Origin: Lycium barbarum
Taxonomy: Eukaryota; Streptophyta; Magnoliopsida; Solanales; Solanaceae
Direction: 5' to 3'
DNA: 64,000 nucleotides
Assembly (NCBI RefSeq): GCF_019175385.1
Contig: NC_083340.1
Location: forward strand, 18,984,336-19,048,335
Positions 32,694 to 43,589 of the stretch are shown here, piece after piece. How positions within the stretch are numbered: the first letter of the stretch is position 1; every line of letters begins with the position of its first letter. The notes below the pieces were generated by a model. It saw only the letters and a program-made list of their open reading frames with translations, was not told the DNA's origin and did not search any database. The position numbers and the translations under genes were made by a program.

Positions 32694-33803
32694 GGAATTT
32701 TTACTCATTGTAACTTCGTTTAGTACCTAATTATTAATATTAACTATTCTTTTATTTAATTATATTTAGTAGCTAATTAACTTTTCTAAATTACAAATGA
32801 TAGCTATATCAAAAAATACATACCCAAACACATATATCTTTCTTTTTTCCAATCACTACCCATTTCAGTTTTTTCATTTCTCAAAACCCTAAAAAATCTC
32901 TCTCTCCTTCTCTCAACCACCACCACCGTGGCCGCGCCGCCCCTCTCTCTTTTATCCCTCTCCCTCTGTGCTCACCTCTCTCTCTCTCTCTCTCTCTCGT
33001 GAGGCGATGGCACAGATATGGCCGTGTGTATTATTGGTGGTGGCGGCGATGGACTGATTTTGAGATGGCGGCGGAGAAGATGACGTGGAGGTGGAGAGAT
33101 TAGGGTTTTGTTGGTGGTGAAAAGATTAGGCTTTTTCGGTGGTGGTGGTGTCTCAAATTTGGGTTTTTGGTGGTGGTGGTGTCTCAGGTTAGGATTTTGG
33201 TGGTGGTGGAGAGATTAGGGTTTTTGCTGGTGGTAATGTTTCAGATCTGACCGTGTGTATTTGTTAAAACCAAATATAAATACGTTCAAAAATCTACATC
33301 TCACAAATACACTGTTTTTGAATGTATTTGTCATGTATTTGAATTTTTTTGTCTTGCATCTGAATGTATTTGTTGAAATTCATTTAAATACACGAAAATT
33401 TGAATATATTTAGCTTCATATGTAATTGGAATGTACACAATGTGTTTGAAATACATCAAAAAAAGCCACTGAAATACATCAAAAACAAAAAACAAAAAAA
33501 TCAATAAAATACATTAAAAAAAATCACTGAAATACGTCAAAGCAAAAAAAAAAAAAAACACTAAAATACATCAAAAAAATATATATATTAATATCTAATT
33601 TAATAGCTCTACCGTTAAAGGCTAAAATCAAGGAACTTGTTTTTTTTTTTTTTTTTTACCTTGTTCTCATGTATTTGTTGGCAACAAATACACGCGAAAA
33701 CATACACTATTTTGCCAAAATATAGCTACAAATGGTAATATTTAAAAGGATAGCTACAAATGGTAGGAAACTACAATAAGATAGTCATTTGAGTAAGTTT
33801 GCC
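32694..33803. mobile_element. Non-autonomous MULE, 1.1 kb, perfect 9-bp duplication
   Basis: The ends are GGAATTTTTACTCA and, inverted, GGCAAACTTACTCA. TATTAATAT flanks both sides (32685-32693 and 33804-33812), the 9-bp duplication of Mutator-like elements. The ends match those of the large MULE at 43599-57372 (GGAATTTTTACTGG / GGCAAACTTACAGG). The interior has AAACCCTAA-like units, a CT tract, GGTGGTGGTG runs and dense TGTATTT/AAATACA motifs, with no recognisable protein. Confidence 0.85.
33060..33235. repeat. Minisatellite with telo-box-like TTAGGGTTTT and GGTGGTGG
   Basis: Five iterations of [A/G]NTTAGGNTTTT-like sequence followed by GGTGGTGGTG (near 33098, 33124, 33158, 33186 and 33212), spaced 25-35 bp. 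AAAACCCTAAAAAATC occurs separately at about 32884. Telo boxes (AAACCCTAA) occur in plant promoters; relevance here is inference. Confidence 0.65.
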
Positions 33804-33815
33804 TATTAATATTTC

Positions 33816-34262
33816 CATATTTTTGCGTAGATTGTCCTTCATTTGGGGTGATCTTTAATTTTTGACCTTCAAATTGGTGGTCTTTAATTTTTGACCTTCA
33901 AATTGGTGGTCTTTATTTTTTTCCCTTCACCTAATACCACGAGGTTCTAGGTTCGAACCCCAGCTCAGTAAAAAAAAAAAATCGCAAGGGAGATGTTTGG
34001 ATTCGCAAGACAGAGTTTTGCTTCAAAACTCTACCTTAAGGCAGAATTTTGCTTCAAAACTCTGCCTTAATGCAGAATTTTGCCCATGCAAAACTCTGCC
34101 TTATTTGAAGGCAAAACTCTGTCTTGCGAATCCAAACTCTACCTTGCGATTTTTTAAAAAATGTTTGACTGAGCAGGGGTTCGAACCTGAAACCAAGGAA
34201 TTTTTAGCGAAGGCCAAAAGTTAAAGACCACCCCAAAATAAGGGTATTCGTAAGAATTGCCC
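33816..34262. mobile_element. Foldback/MULE-like MITE, 447 bp, 9-bp duplication TAATATTTC
   Basis: TAATATTTC lies at 33807-33815 and 34263-34271. The two halves are imperfect inverted copies: each arm has a GGTCTTTAA[T/C]TTTTG region, a GGTTCGAACC box beside GCTCAGT, then AAATCGCAAGG and CAAAACTCTGCCTT repeats in the centre. The GGTTCGAACC box resembles a tRNA B box, but no cloverleaf is visible. The centre is made of short CAAAACTCT/AGAGTTTTG inverted repeats. Confidence 0.8.
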
Positions 34263-34357
34263 TAATATTTCACGGTTCATTTGCACCGTGTCCGGGCCTG
34301 CTGGTCACTTACCCTTGAAAATGCACCATCGGTTTGGGCCAGAGGCTTTTTAGAGGT

Positions 34358-34882
34358 CATTTTTCTATGCAGATTATCCTTCAAACGTGCTTGTCTTTAA
34401 CTTTTGGCTTTCTCCTAAAAAAGTGGCCGAAAATATCTTGAGGTTCTGGATTCGAACCCCGGCTCAGTAAAATAAAAAAAAATCTCAAGGCAAGGTTTTG
34501 CGAAAGTTAGGCCTTATAAGACCTAACTTAGTTATGTTGTAGTTCCAAGTTAGGCCATATAAGGCATAACTTTTGTAGTTCTAAGTTATGCCCAAGAAAA
34601 AAGTTATGCGGATAAGGCATAACTTGCCTTACGAAATTTTCTTTTTACTCTGCTGGGATTCTACAAAAGTTAGGTATTAAGGCCTAACTTTTGCCCGAAT
34701 AGGCCTAATTTGCTCTGAAACTTTGCCTTTAGATTTTTTTATACTCTGCTGGGGTAAAAAACCAAAATCTTAGGGGTATTTTCGGCCACTTAAAGTACCG
34801 AAGGGCAAAAATTAAAGACCACCAATTTGAGGGGACAAAATTAAAGACCATCCTCGAATAAGGGAAATTGTGCGAATGGCCC
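34358..34882. mobile_element. Foldback/MULE-like MITE, 525 bp, 9-bp duplication TTTAGAGGT
   Basis: A perfect TTTAGAGGT flanks the element at 34349-34357 and 34883-34891. Its ends (CATTTTTCTATGCAGATTATCC and inverted GGGCCATTCGCACAATTTCC, each shown in part) match the element at 33816-34262. GGATTCGAACCCC with GCTCAGTAAA occurs in the left arm. The centre is a different set of inverted repeats (AAGTTAGGCCTTA / TAAGGCATAACTT). Confidence 0.8.
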
Positions 34883-35062
34883 TTTAGAGGTTAAACAATT
34901 AGGGCTTCTTCTTATGTACAAAAAATAAGGGAAAACCACACGAAATACCCCTAAAATGTAAAATATTTATCTGTGTCATGTCCTGTCTAAACTAATTTCG
35001 CTTACACCCAACCGGTCGAAAATATTTACTTGAGTACCATCTCGTCCAAAATCCTTCCTCCA

Positions 35063-35366
35063 TGATACCATCACAATATATTTTATATATCATGATGGTA
35101 TCAAGGAGGACTAAGAGAAGGACTGGATCAGTCCTACATGATACCATCTCAGTATGTTTATATACCACGATGGTATTACGGAGGATTTAGGAGTATCTTA
35201 TTGAAGGATTCAAGCAGTCCTCCATGATATCATCATAATATTTGTATATAAGATGATGGTATCATAGAGTTTTTTTTGTTTTTTTTTTTAATTTTTAGAA
35301 AAGTGTGTCTTTTGAATAAATGAACATGATACCATCTCAGTATATTTATATACCATGTTGGTATCA
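35063..35366. repeat. Array of four similar hairpins (TGATACCATC...GATGGTATCA)
   Basis: Each copy pairs TGATACCATC with GATGGTATCA across an AT-rich centre (AATATATTTTATATAT type): 35063-35103, 35139-35176, 35225-35264 and 35337-35366. Stems are about 19-21 bp with a few mismatches. Spacing is 76, 86 and 112 bp, and copies 1 to 3 are separated by a partly shared AAGGAGGACT / GGAGGATT phrase. No protein is encoded. Confidence 0.85.
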
Positions 35367-35479
35367 TATTTTTGGGGACTTTTCGGGTAAATAGTTTGAG
35401 GTTATGAAAGTAAGGGGAATAAGGTGGATAATTATTTTGTTCTTCAAGGGCTGCAACGTTCTTTTCCCAAAAATTAATA

Positions 35480-35693
35480 CTCCCACTGTCTCAATTTATG
35501 TGACACTATTTGACTTGACACAAAATTTAAGAAAGAAACGAGGACTTTTGGAATATGTAGTCTAAATAAACCTAAGACACTTGTGGCTATAAATCATTTC
35601 ATTAAGGGTAAAAAGAAAATTAAAAGTTAGATTATTTCTAATTATAAAAATGTGACGTTTTCTTTGAAACAGACTAAATTGAAGCAGAGGGAG
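35480..35693. mobile_element. Stowaway-like MITE, 214 bp, TA duplication
   Basis: Starts CTCCCACTGTCTCAATTTAT and ends inverted CTCCCTCTGCTTCAATTTAG, with TA at 35478-35479 and 35694-35695. The interior (CCTAAGACACTTGTGGC, ATAAATCATTTCATTAAGGG) is typical of the family and is shared with 7636-7846. Confidence 0.85.
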
Positions 35694-35754
35694 TACGTAG
35701 TACATAAATATAATATCTTAAATAGTTTAAATAGTTGCACCCTATTTGAAAGAA

Positions 35755-35999
35755 GAAATTACATAGTTTGCCCTTCAAATGGGTTGGCCTTTAATTTTTT
35801 TTCCTTTAAATGGGTTGGTCTTTAATTTTTTTCCTTCAAAATCGAATTTAAGCCTGACGAGACATAATGCTTTACGGAGGCGGGACATAACTTTTGGGAT
35901 ATTATGATTTGAGGATATAAACTTATGACCCGCAAAAAAGTTGTTTGGCTTGAGGGATGGAAATTAAAGACCAACACAAAATAGGGCTAGAAGTGCAAA
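35755..35999. repeat. Degenerate foldback element
   Basis: GGGTTGG[C/T]CTTTAATTTTTTT is tandemly repeated at the left, and the right end carries the inverted counterpart ATTAAAGACCAACACAAAATAGGG. Another fragment of this family lies at 37690-37757 (GGGTGGTCTTTAATTTTTTCC). Confidence 0.55.
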
Positions 36000-36136
36000 T
36001 GATAACATTTTTGGGGTTTCTAATATGATAAAGCACTTTTGGAGTATAAAATGTGTAGGATGGGAAAAAAAAGTGAGAATAGAGAGTTGACTACTGCTGG
36101 AAGTCGCAAATTCGACATACTAGGCTAAATGGGGTA

Positions 36137-36185
36137 CAACAACAACAACATACCCAGTGAAATCCCACAATGTGGGATCTGGGGA
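36137..36185 (-). mobile_element. 49-bp RTE LINE tail insertion with 18-bp duplication
   Basis: ACTAGGCTAAATGGGGTA occurs at 36119-36136 and 36186-36203. Between them the minus strand reads TCCCCAGATCCCACATTGTG, then GGATTTCACTGGGTATG and a TTG repeat, the same 3' end as the RTE LINE at 41772-43111 (CCCCAGACCCCAAGATGTGG, then GGATTTCACTGGG and TTG repeat). It is an extremely 5'-truncated copy. Confidence 0.85.
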
Positions 36186-36260
36186 ACTAGGCTAAATGGG
36201 GTAAATCCTTAAATATCCAAGAATGTTTTGGGCCATCTTCGAAATGAACGAAACCTTATT

Positions 36261-37451
36261 GGGTAACTTACATAAACAACTATCTTTTATAAGCTCCTAA
36301 TAATATATAGTTACAAGTTTGCAATTTACAAACTGTAGCTATCTTTTATGTGGTTTCAACTGTATTTTCGTATTTTAAAATACAACGAAATACATGTATC
36401 ATAAAAACAGAGTGTAGTAAATCATTTAAATACACGAAGAAGTTCAGCTGTATTTTTGTGTTTTTAAATATAGCAAAATACATGTATCATAAAAATAGAG
36501 TGGAGTAAATCCTTTAAATACACAAAGGAGTTGTGTATTTCATTGTATTTATATATTGATAATTCTTTTGTTTTGACTGTATTTAAATGTATTCGAGTTC
36601 AGATCAATAAATTCGCCGCCTGCGTCGCATCAATTGAATGTATTCGACTGTATTTGAATGTATTTACACTCAAAAATCCTTTTATTCGACTGTATTTGAA
36701 TGTATTTACACTCAAATGAATGAAGAACACATTCAAATTCTTATAAAAATACATTGAATAATAATATCTCCCAATTTCGCTTCGCTTCAGATACACAATT
36801 TTCTCCTTTGGAATAAAGAAATACAAAAGAATACACTGTATTTAAACTCAAAAATGAATAATACAGTCAAATCCGGTTAAATTTTTTGGCGAAAGTACAA
36901 AATACTCTGTATTTAAAAATAGAGAATCCAATCAAATCCGATCGGATCTTCGGTGAAAAACGAAATAAATTATATCTACACTAAAAAAAAGTGAAGAATA
37001 CACTCAAATTCGTTTAGATCAGAAAAAAATAAGAAATAAAATACACTCATATGTAAGAAATACAATCAAATCTGAAAAAATCCATTTGGTTGGCCATGGA
37101 TTCCGCCAGAGATGACTACTTCATCATCGCCGTCGGTATTAAGCCATTCATACATCGCAGCGATTCCGAAACTTCCGAAGAGAAATGCGACGAGTGATGG
37201 AGTTTTCCGCTTCCACATTTCGTTAATCACGATGGAGATTGGGGGCTGGTCATGTTTTAGGTTAAATACGGCGACTTTGAAACATTCTGATCCCAAATCT
37301 ATAGATCTGGTACTTCGTTGGCAAGTTGTGGGAAGCAGAAGGATGACCAAACTATGGAAAACACACTCCGGTAAAGCTCCACCGTAAGATGACCAATGGT
37401 GATGGAACCAGATCTAGCTGAGGGAGAGAGAGGGGTGAGGGAGAGAAAGGG

Positions 37452-37485
<34 letters not shown>

Positions 37486-37657
37486 TGAGGGAGAAGAGAG
37501 AGTGTTGAGGGAGAAATAAACCATAAAACCTAATGTATTTGGTATAGCTATGATAGGAAAATTGAAAAATCACTATGGCTATGAAAAATAATTAAATTAA
37601 AAGGTAGTTATTATCAATAAATAACTCTTAGAGTTAGCTATGACATGTAGTTATTCC
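36261..37657. mobile_element. Non-autonomous MULE-like block
   Basis: The left end GGGTAACTTACATAAACAACTATC resembles the GGCAAACTTACA end, and the inverted right end GGAATAACTACATGTCATAGC resembles the GGAATTTTTACT end of the MULE family. The interior is packed with TGTATTT/AAATACA. A GC-richer segment (37080-37390) and a GA tract (37418-37485) follow the same order as in the block at 39050-40005. I see no convincing flanking duplication. Confidence 0.6.
37066..37350 (-). other. GC-richer open segment inside the MULE block, possible captured fragment
   Basis: A 94-codon minus-strand frame of higher GC than its surroundings, with SLVAFLFGSFGIAAMYEWLN near its middle, a hydrophobic stretch. 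I do not recognise a family. MULEs often carry host gene pieces (Pack-MULEs); this is only a candidate, since an unrelated 5'-region could look similar. Confidence 0.3.
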
Positions 37658-37791
37658 TACTTTTTTTCTCTTCTAGCCTAGGATCGGGCAATTTGCACGA
37701 TTGGCCTTATTCGGGGGTGGTCTTTAATTTTTTCCCTTCGCCTAATACCCCAAGGTTGGAGTGTATTTGAATACACTGTTAAGTTGTATCC

Positions 37792-39040
37792 TGATAAATG
37801 GTGATTTTACCACTTATTTTAGTCTCTTTGCTTTGATTTTTGTGTTCTTAGTCTATAATATGAGGTTATTCTTGGTGTATATTGCTATTATTTTAGGTGC
37901 ATTGAGTCATAAAGAAAATTGGGATCAAATCAAGTGAAAACGAGGCAAAACGGAGCTAAAACTAAGAAAAGGAAATTTTGCCAAAAATACCCTTCGCGAA
38001 CGGGAAGGTTGACCGCACGATGATCAACTGGTCAAGAAACCTTCAGGACGCGGAGGTCTAGCCGAGAACGCGAAGAAGACTTTTTGGGCAGAATTGGGCA
38101 GTTTTGGAAATTCACGTTTTTGTTATCCCAAAACCACATAAAACTGGACCAAGCTCTCATGGAAACATATCTTTGGCAAAAAACACGAGTCTTGGAGGCT
38201 AGGTTTCCTACACCACTCTTTGGGGCTGAAGATTTGGTTGAGCACTTTCTTGAACCTTTACTTCACTTCTTTAATTTCTTACTTTGAAATGTACATCGAA
38301 GTGTGTATTATTTATTATCTTCACTTGAATTTTTTTTTATGGGAATACTCATGATATAAGTTTGGATTGAAACTCTTGTTTTGCTTATGTATTGAACGAT
38401 TTTTATTGCTAATGAAGTGAGTTAATGATATTTTAATTAATCTCGTTTTTAATGTTCTTAAGGAATTAGCTAACCCTAAGACTGATCCATTTACTTTGAT
38501 TTGAGTCTGGAAGAGGAAAATTGATGTTGGGAAAGATTAATTAACAAGAATTTAGGACTTTAAACCTCATCTAATAACTTGAGTTAGGAATAGGAAAGTT
38601 ACTTGAGGTTATTTTGATTGTGCTTGATGTCACACTCTAAGGCTTGGGAAAGCTTAGAGTGAAATTCATTGATTCGATCGGAAGACTTTGAATGAGATTT
38701 TAGAAATCATTATCTAATTAACGTAACTCTCTCTTAGTTGTAAAATCGTGAAATACATTGGATCGTTATTTGAACGTAGTTTCCTTTGTTTCCATGCTTG
38801 TGGCCGTTGACCATTTTACTTGCTCTCTAGATTAGTTTATATTTTCGCATTAGTTATAATTTTCTCAAAATCAAAATATTGTCAAGTGTTTGGCTTAGCA
38901 TAAAAAGTGATAATTCCTACTTTGCCTAACCGCCTACATATTGTTCTCTGTGGGATCGACCCCGACTCATAATTGGGTGAATTATATTGCATACGACTGT
39001 GTACACTTTCTCACTTGAGGAGTGGATTTTGACGTTATCA
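37792..39040 (+). mobile_element. Solo LTR, Athila/Tat-like, 5-bp duplication TATCC
   Basis: TATCC flanks at 37787-37791 and 39041-39045. The LTR begins TGATAAATGGTG and ends GACGTTATCA. CTGTGGGATCGACCCCGAC near 38950-38968 matches the conserved CTGTGGGATTCGACCCC near the end of the Athila LTRs in this window. No internal region remains. Its position between TGTATTT-rich flanks shows insertion into a MULE-like block. Confidence 0.85.
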
Positions 39041-39045
39041 TATCC

Positions 39046-40005
39046 AACCTTATTTGATGTCGCAAGATTGAATGTATTCGGCCGTATTTGAATGATTTAC
39101 ACTCAAAAAATGACGAACTGAAGAATACAGTCAAATCCGGTCAAAATCTCCGGCGAAAATACAAAATACACTGTATTTAAATATGAAGAATACAATCAAA
39201 TCTGTTCGAATCTTTGGTGAATACAAGATACACTGTATTTACAATAAAAAATGGAGAATACACTCAAATCAATTTAAGAATCAATGTATTGAATCGAACA
39301 AAATTGTATACAAACAACAAAAATACAGTTAAATACACACGGCGAAGTATACAAAAATGTGTTTCTCTCAAATACAGAGATACAAAGCATGACTACATAC
39401 AAGTCCTGTAACTTTGACCGGAGGTAGCAACTACATAACGCCGAATACATATAAATACAAACTACGCTATGGATTTGAGTGTAAATACAGTACTAGGAAT
39501 GCAATTTTGCCATCTGCTTTATTCGAAGTTGTGAATTCAGTTTCGGTTGAAAAAGCCACAAGTTGCTCTAATCTATCCAATCCATTTTTAATGAAAACAC
39601 TAGTTTTCTGTACAACCCTTTTGCAGCAAAGCAACGATATTTGGATTTATTTCAATTCCGGTCAAATCTCCGACTATTTGTGTATTTAATGTCGCCGTGG
39701 TGTTTCCGATCTGGCGCTGGCGAGAGAGAGGGAGTATGAGAACAGATCTGGCCGGAGAGAGGCAACAGAGAGAAGGAAAAGAGAGAGAGGGGTACTGAGA
39801 GCCGAGGGAGAGAGAGGGAACGGAGAGAGGGAGGTGAGGGAGAAGAGAGATAGGTGAGAGAGAAATAAGCCATAAAACCTAATGTATTTAGTATAACTAC
39901 AAATGGTAATTTATAAAATTACTGTAGCTACTAAATATAACTAAATTAAAAGATAGTTATTATCAATAATTACCTTTTAAAAATAGTTACGCCACGTAAT
40001 TTTTC
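39046..40005. mobile_element. MULE-like block, right part, interrupted by the solo LTR
   Basis: Contains CTCAAAAAATGACG, AATACAGTCAAATCCGGTC and GGCGAAAATACAAAATACAC phrases that recur in the block at 36830-36960, a GA-rich tract at 39720-39860, and an end (inverted GAAAAATTACGTGGCGTAAC, then TTGATAATAACTATC) matching the right end at 37657. Its left part is the short TGTATTTGAATACACTG stretch before 37792. The outer left end is not clear. Confidence 0.6.
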
Positions 40006-41771
40006 GTTGCTAGATTATATAATGGGCCCACATTCGGATCCTCATTATTCGTGTTTTCTGCCATAACTGTTATCACCTCGTCATGATAGACTTTTCAATT
40101 GAGACTTTTGTTTTCAATTAAAGCTCCAACAATGATGAATGTCGATTTCAAAATGGTACTAATAGGACGGGAGTCAATAATAAGAATAAGTAGTTATAAC
40201 AATTAATTTAATACTGATAGAAATAGATGAAACAGTAATATAAGGAATTCAAGACACTGTAACACTCTAGTGTATATTAGAATTGACATAGCACAGAGAT
40301 GTCGAGTATTTGTGATTAATGATTCTCATTTTAGATAGAATGCCCAACTTATAAAATACAAATGAAACAAGAGTTATATTTTAAAATGGAAGTATAAAGA
40401 TAAATACTTCACACTTATTGTTTACATCAAAGTAAATAATTTAACTTTAATAGTTAAAATATTAAATACTTTGTCGCAATAAGACCAGCATGCCGCGCAA
40501 CCTGTTTTCCAGTTTCAATGAAAAGATATTTTATGAGACTTGGAAGGACAACCAATCACCTTAGGACCTAAGTTTTTTTGACCAAAAAAAAAAAAAAAAA
40601 AGGAAAAGAGGACATAAATTTGACCAATTATCCTGCCAAAAGGGCAAAAAATTCATTTACCATTCTCCACGTATTTTGTTCATCCATCTTATTTTTTATA
40701 AGTGATGAGTCTCCTCCAAACTAAAATAATTGGGCAAAAGAGGATTTCGTCAATGTATTCATATGTGTTTAGTGACAAATACATAGACTAAAAAAATGAA
40801 GTTGCTAAATTGGTTCTAAACTGAAAATCTTTTAGAGAATCTTTTGTACCTTTTGACAAGATTGTACGAATACATAAAAAGGAACAACCTTTAATTCTCT
40901 TCGGTTTTTCTTTTACTCTTTTAGCCTATTGAAAAACAATAAAAATCGTATAGAGTACGATAGGAGTAAGCATTTTCAGTTGCAAATGACCAAAAACCTG
41001 CGCAACTCTGTAGTGATTTTTTCTTTTCTAATGCAACTTAATTTGTAGTTTATTTTTTGCCATTTTTTATGCCCCTTCGGCCTTCGGATACATGAAAAAA
41101 CAAAAGATCTCAATTTCTAGTTCCTCACATCCTTTAGACATATTTAAAAGTCCTCTGCAAATTCTTGATGGTAATTAAATTAAACCTATTCATATACTAA
41201 AGCTCTTGAGATGCAATACTGAATTGTGTTTTTCCCATCTATCTATATCTATATATAATATAAAACTAGACATAGACAAGGTGATATGACACCTCTCTAT
41301 GACCTAGAATACTATTTATCCTTTTTCTCCATTTTTGAGCCTTTTTCTAATTATAAAATGGAAAATTCTAATTATCTCTTAATTATTATGCTCAATAATG
41401 GACAATTTATGGCTACACATTAATTAACATTCGAATAAATAATGGTGGTTCATTGGAATGGAAGAAATGGCCACGATTCCCATACCTTAAGCAAATTAAT
41501 GCTCTTAATATATCCTTGAATGTAATGATAATGGATGATTAGTTCTTTGCCTCATCTCTACCAGACCAAGAAATGTATTTATCTTTTTTCTCCTTTTTTA
41601 GTTTTTTTAATTGTTTTTAAGATTTTTTTTATTTTATGATTTGAAAGAAATATTTAGAATGACCACAACCATTAATGTTATCCAATTAAATTGACAATTT
41701 ATACATGTTAATGCCTATTCCATATTCATCCGTTTTTGCTCATTTCCTGTTCATGTGCTATCATTTTAATC
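40006..41771. other. Intergenic DNA; possible Helitron-type start near 41245
   Basis: No gene seen. Around 41243-41320 the sequence ATCTATATCTATATATAATA followed by AAACTAGACATAGACAAGG resembles 5' ends of dispersed non-autonomous elements I associate with solanaceous genomes, but no matching hairpin/CTRR end was found. An A tract lies at 40586-40602. Confidence 0.35.
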
Positions 41772-42742
41772 GTGTACCTGTAGCATACATTAGGGTGATC
41801 AAGGACATGTATGAGGAAGCCAAAACTAGAGTAAGGACAGTAGGAGGGGACTCAGAGCACTTTCCAGTTGTGATGGGGTTGCATCAAGGATCAGCTCTTA
41901 GTCCGTTTTTATTTGCCTTGGTGATGGATAGATTGACGCGACAAATTCAAGGTGAGGTGCCATGGTGTATGCTTTTCGCGGACGACATAGTCCTGATCGA
42001 TGAGACTCGTAGCGGAGTTAACGCTAAGCTGGAGGATTGGAGACATACCTTGGAGTCTAAAGGATTTAAGCTGAGTAGGACCAAGACAGAGTACTTAGAG
42101 TGTAAGTTCAGTGAGACACCCCAGGAGGTTGGCGTGGAAGTTAGGCTTGGTGCTCAGGCCATCCAAAAGAAAAGTAGTTTCAAGTACCTTGGGTCTATCA
42201 TGCAAGGCAGCGGGGAGATTGGCGATGATGTCACACATCGTATTGGGGTAGGGTGGATGAAATGGAGGCTAGCTTCAGGAGTGCTATGTGACAAGAAGGT
42301 GCCACCACAACTGAAGGGCAAGTTCTACAGAGTGGTGGTTAGACCGGCTATGTTGTATGGGGCGGAGTGTTGGCCAGTTAAGATCTCTCACGTTCAAAAG
42401 ATGAAAGTTGCCGAGATGAGAATGTTGAGATGGATGTGTGGGCACACTAGGAGCGACATGATTAGAAATGAGGCTATTCGGGATAAGGTGGGAGTGGCCT
42501 CGGTGGAAGACAAGATGCGGGAAATGCGACTGAGATGGTTTGGGCATGTGAAGAGGAGAGACATAGATGCCCCAGTGCGGAGGTGTGAGAGGTTAGCCAT
42601 GGATGGTTTCAGAAGAGGTAGGGGTAGGCCAAAGAAATATTGGGGAGAGGTGATTAGACAGGACATGACGCAGTTACAGCTTACCGAGGACATGACCTTA
42701 GATAGGAAGGTGTGGAGGACCCACATTAGGGTAGAAGGCTAG
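41772..42742 (+). pseudogene. RTE LINE reverse transcriptase, C-terminal half
   Basis: Open from the insertion start to 42742; the upstream ATG at 41705 lies in the flanking DNA, so the first ~22 codons of that frame are not LINE sequence. RT motifs are [36 protein letters not shown] (motif B) and [14 protein letters not shown] (FADD catalytic box, as usual in RTE). The thumb and C-terminal region follow: [60 protein letters not shown] and [11 protein letters not shown]. No stop interrupts it, but the N-terminal endonuclease and motif A are missing, so it cannot retrotranspose. Confidence 0.88.
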
Positions 42743-43111
42743 TATATAAGTCTCGTTATCTTTCCTTATTAGTAGGCGCATTAGCGCATTATAATTTCTT
42801 GTGCTTTGATTTATGTTATTATTTGCTACTTTCTGTACTTTGATTACTCTATTTTATCTGTGCCGCTTTCGTGATTTGCATTTCCATATCGCTTTGAATT
42901 CCTTGATTATCCTGTTTTACTGTGTCGCTTGCATTATTTCATTGCAATATCGTTTTAAATCTTTTAACCTTATCTGACCCCCTTTTTATGCTTCTATTGA
43001 GCCGAGGGTCTCTCGGAAACAGCCATCCTACCTTGGTAGGAGTAAGGTCTGCGTACATTATACCCTCCCCAGACCCCAAGATGTGGGATTTCACTGGGCT
43101 GTTGTTGTTGT
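41772..43111 (+). mobile_element. RTE-type LINE, 5'-truncated, 18-bp duplication
   Basis: TGTGCTATCATTTTAATC occurs perfectly at 41754-41771 and 43112-43129. The insert starts in the middle of RT and ends with ACTGGGCTG and a TTG repeat, the tail type of plant RTE elements. Size is 1.34 kb. The perfect duplication implies a fairly recent insertion. Confidence 0.9.
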
Positions 43112-43129
43112 TGTGCTATCATTTTAATC

Positions 43130-43589
43130 TCCATTTAAAGTGAATAATTAGTACGTATTAATTTTCATGCTTTTTTATCTTCTTCTATAGCCGTTGTATA
43201 TATATCCTCAAAATTTTCATTCATTTGTCACTACAATACTTCAGTCTAACAGTTTTCTTCTTTTGGCCTAAACGTCTAACTTCTACAATTTTGTTTGTTT
43301 GTTTGCTCTCTTTGTGTATTTGTATGGCCGAGTATTAATTGTTTAAATAGATTATCTTATTTGTATTAAATTATCCTGTTTCACTTTCATTTCAAAAGTG
43401 AATATATAAGTCATGATTCAAAGTAACTTTTTCAAACTTGTACTCTTGATGCTGTGAAAATTATGATTATGAGACTTCCTTTGTTGTGCGGATATATATA
43501 TTGATACTAAAGGGATAAGGGGGTATTGAAAAATCTAATATCACAAGATTTTTTAATACTTACTGGTAAGAATATTGTGGTTTTTATCA
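43130..43589. other. AT-rich spacer before the large MULE
   Basis: No protein, repeat unit or RNA is recognisable. Its last bases AAATTTTAA (43590-43598) are the upstream copy of the MULE target duplication. Confidence 0.45.

Noticed and set aside
33930..34195. tRNA gene or pseudogene around GGTTCGAACC
   Set aside because: Only the T-arm-like box is present; no acceptor stem or anticodon arm can be folded, and the box appears in inverted copies inside a foldback element.
37352..37573. Ser/Leu-rich minus-strand frame
   Set aside because: Arises from the GA microsatellite at 37418-37485.
36261..37657. 9-bp duplication for this MULE-like block (AACCTTATT versus TACTTTTTT)
   Set aside because: The best pairing matches too few positions in low-complexity sequence to be meaningful.
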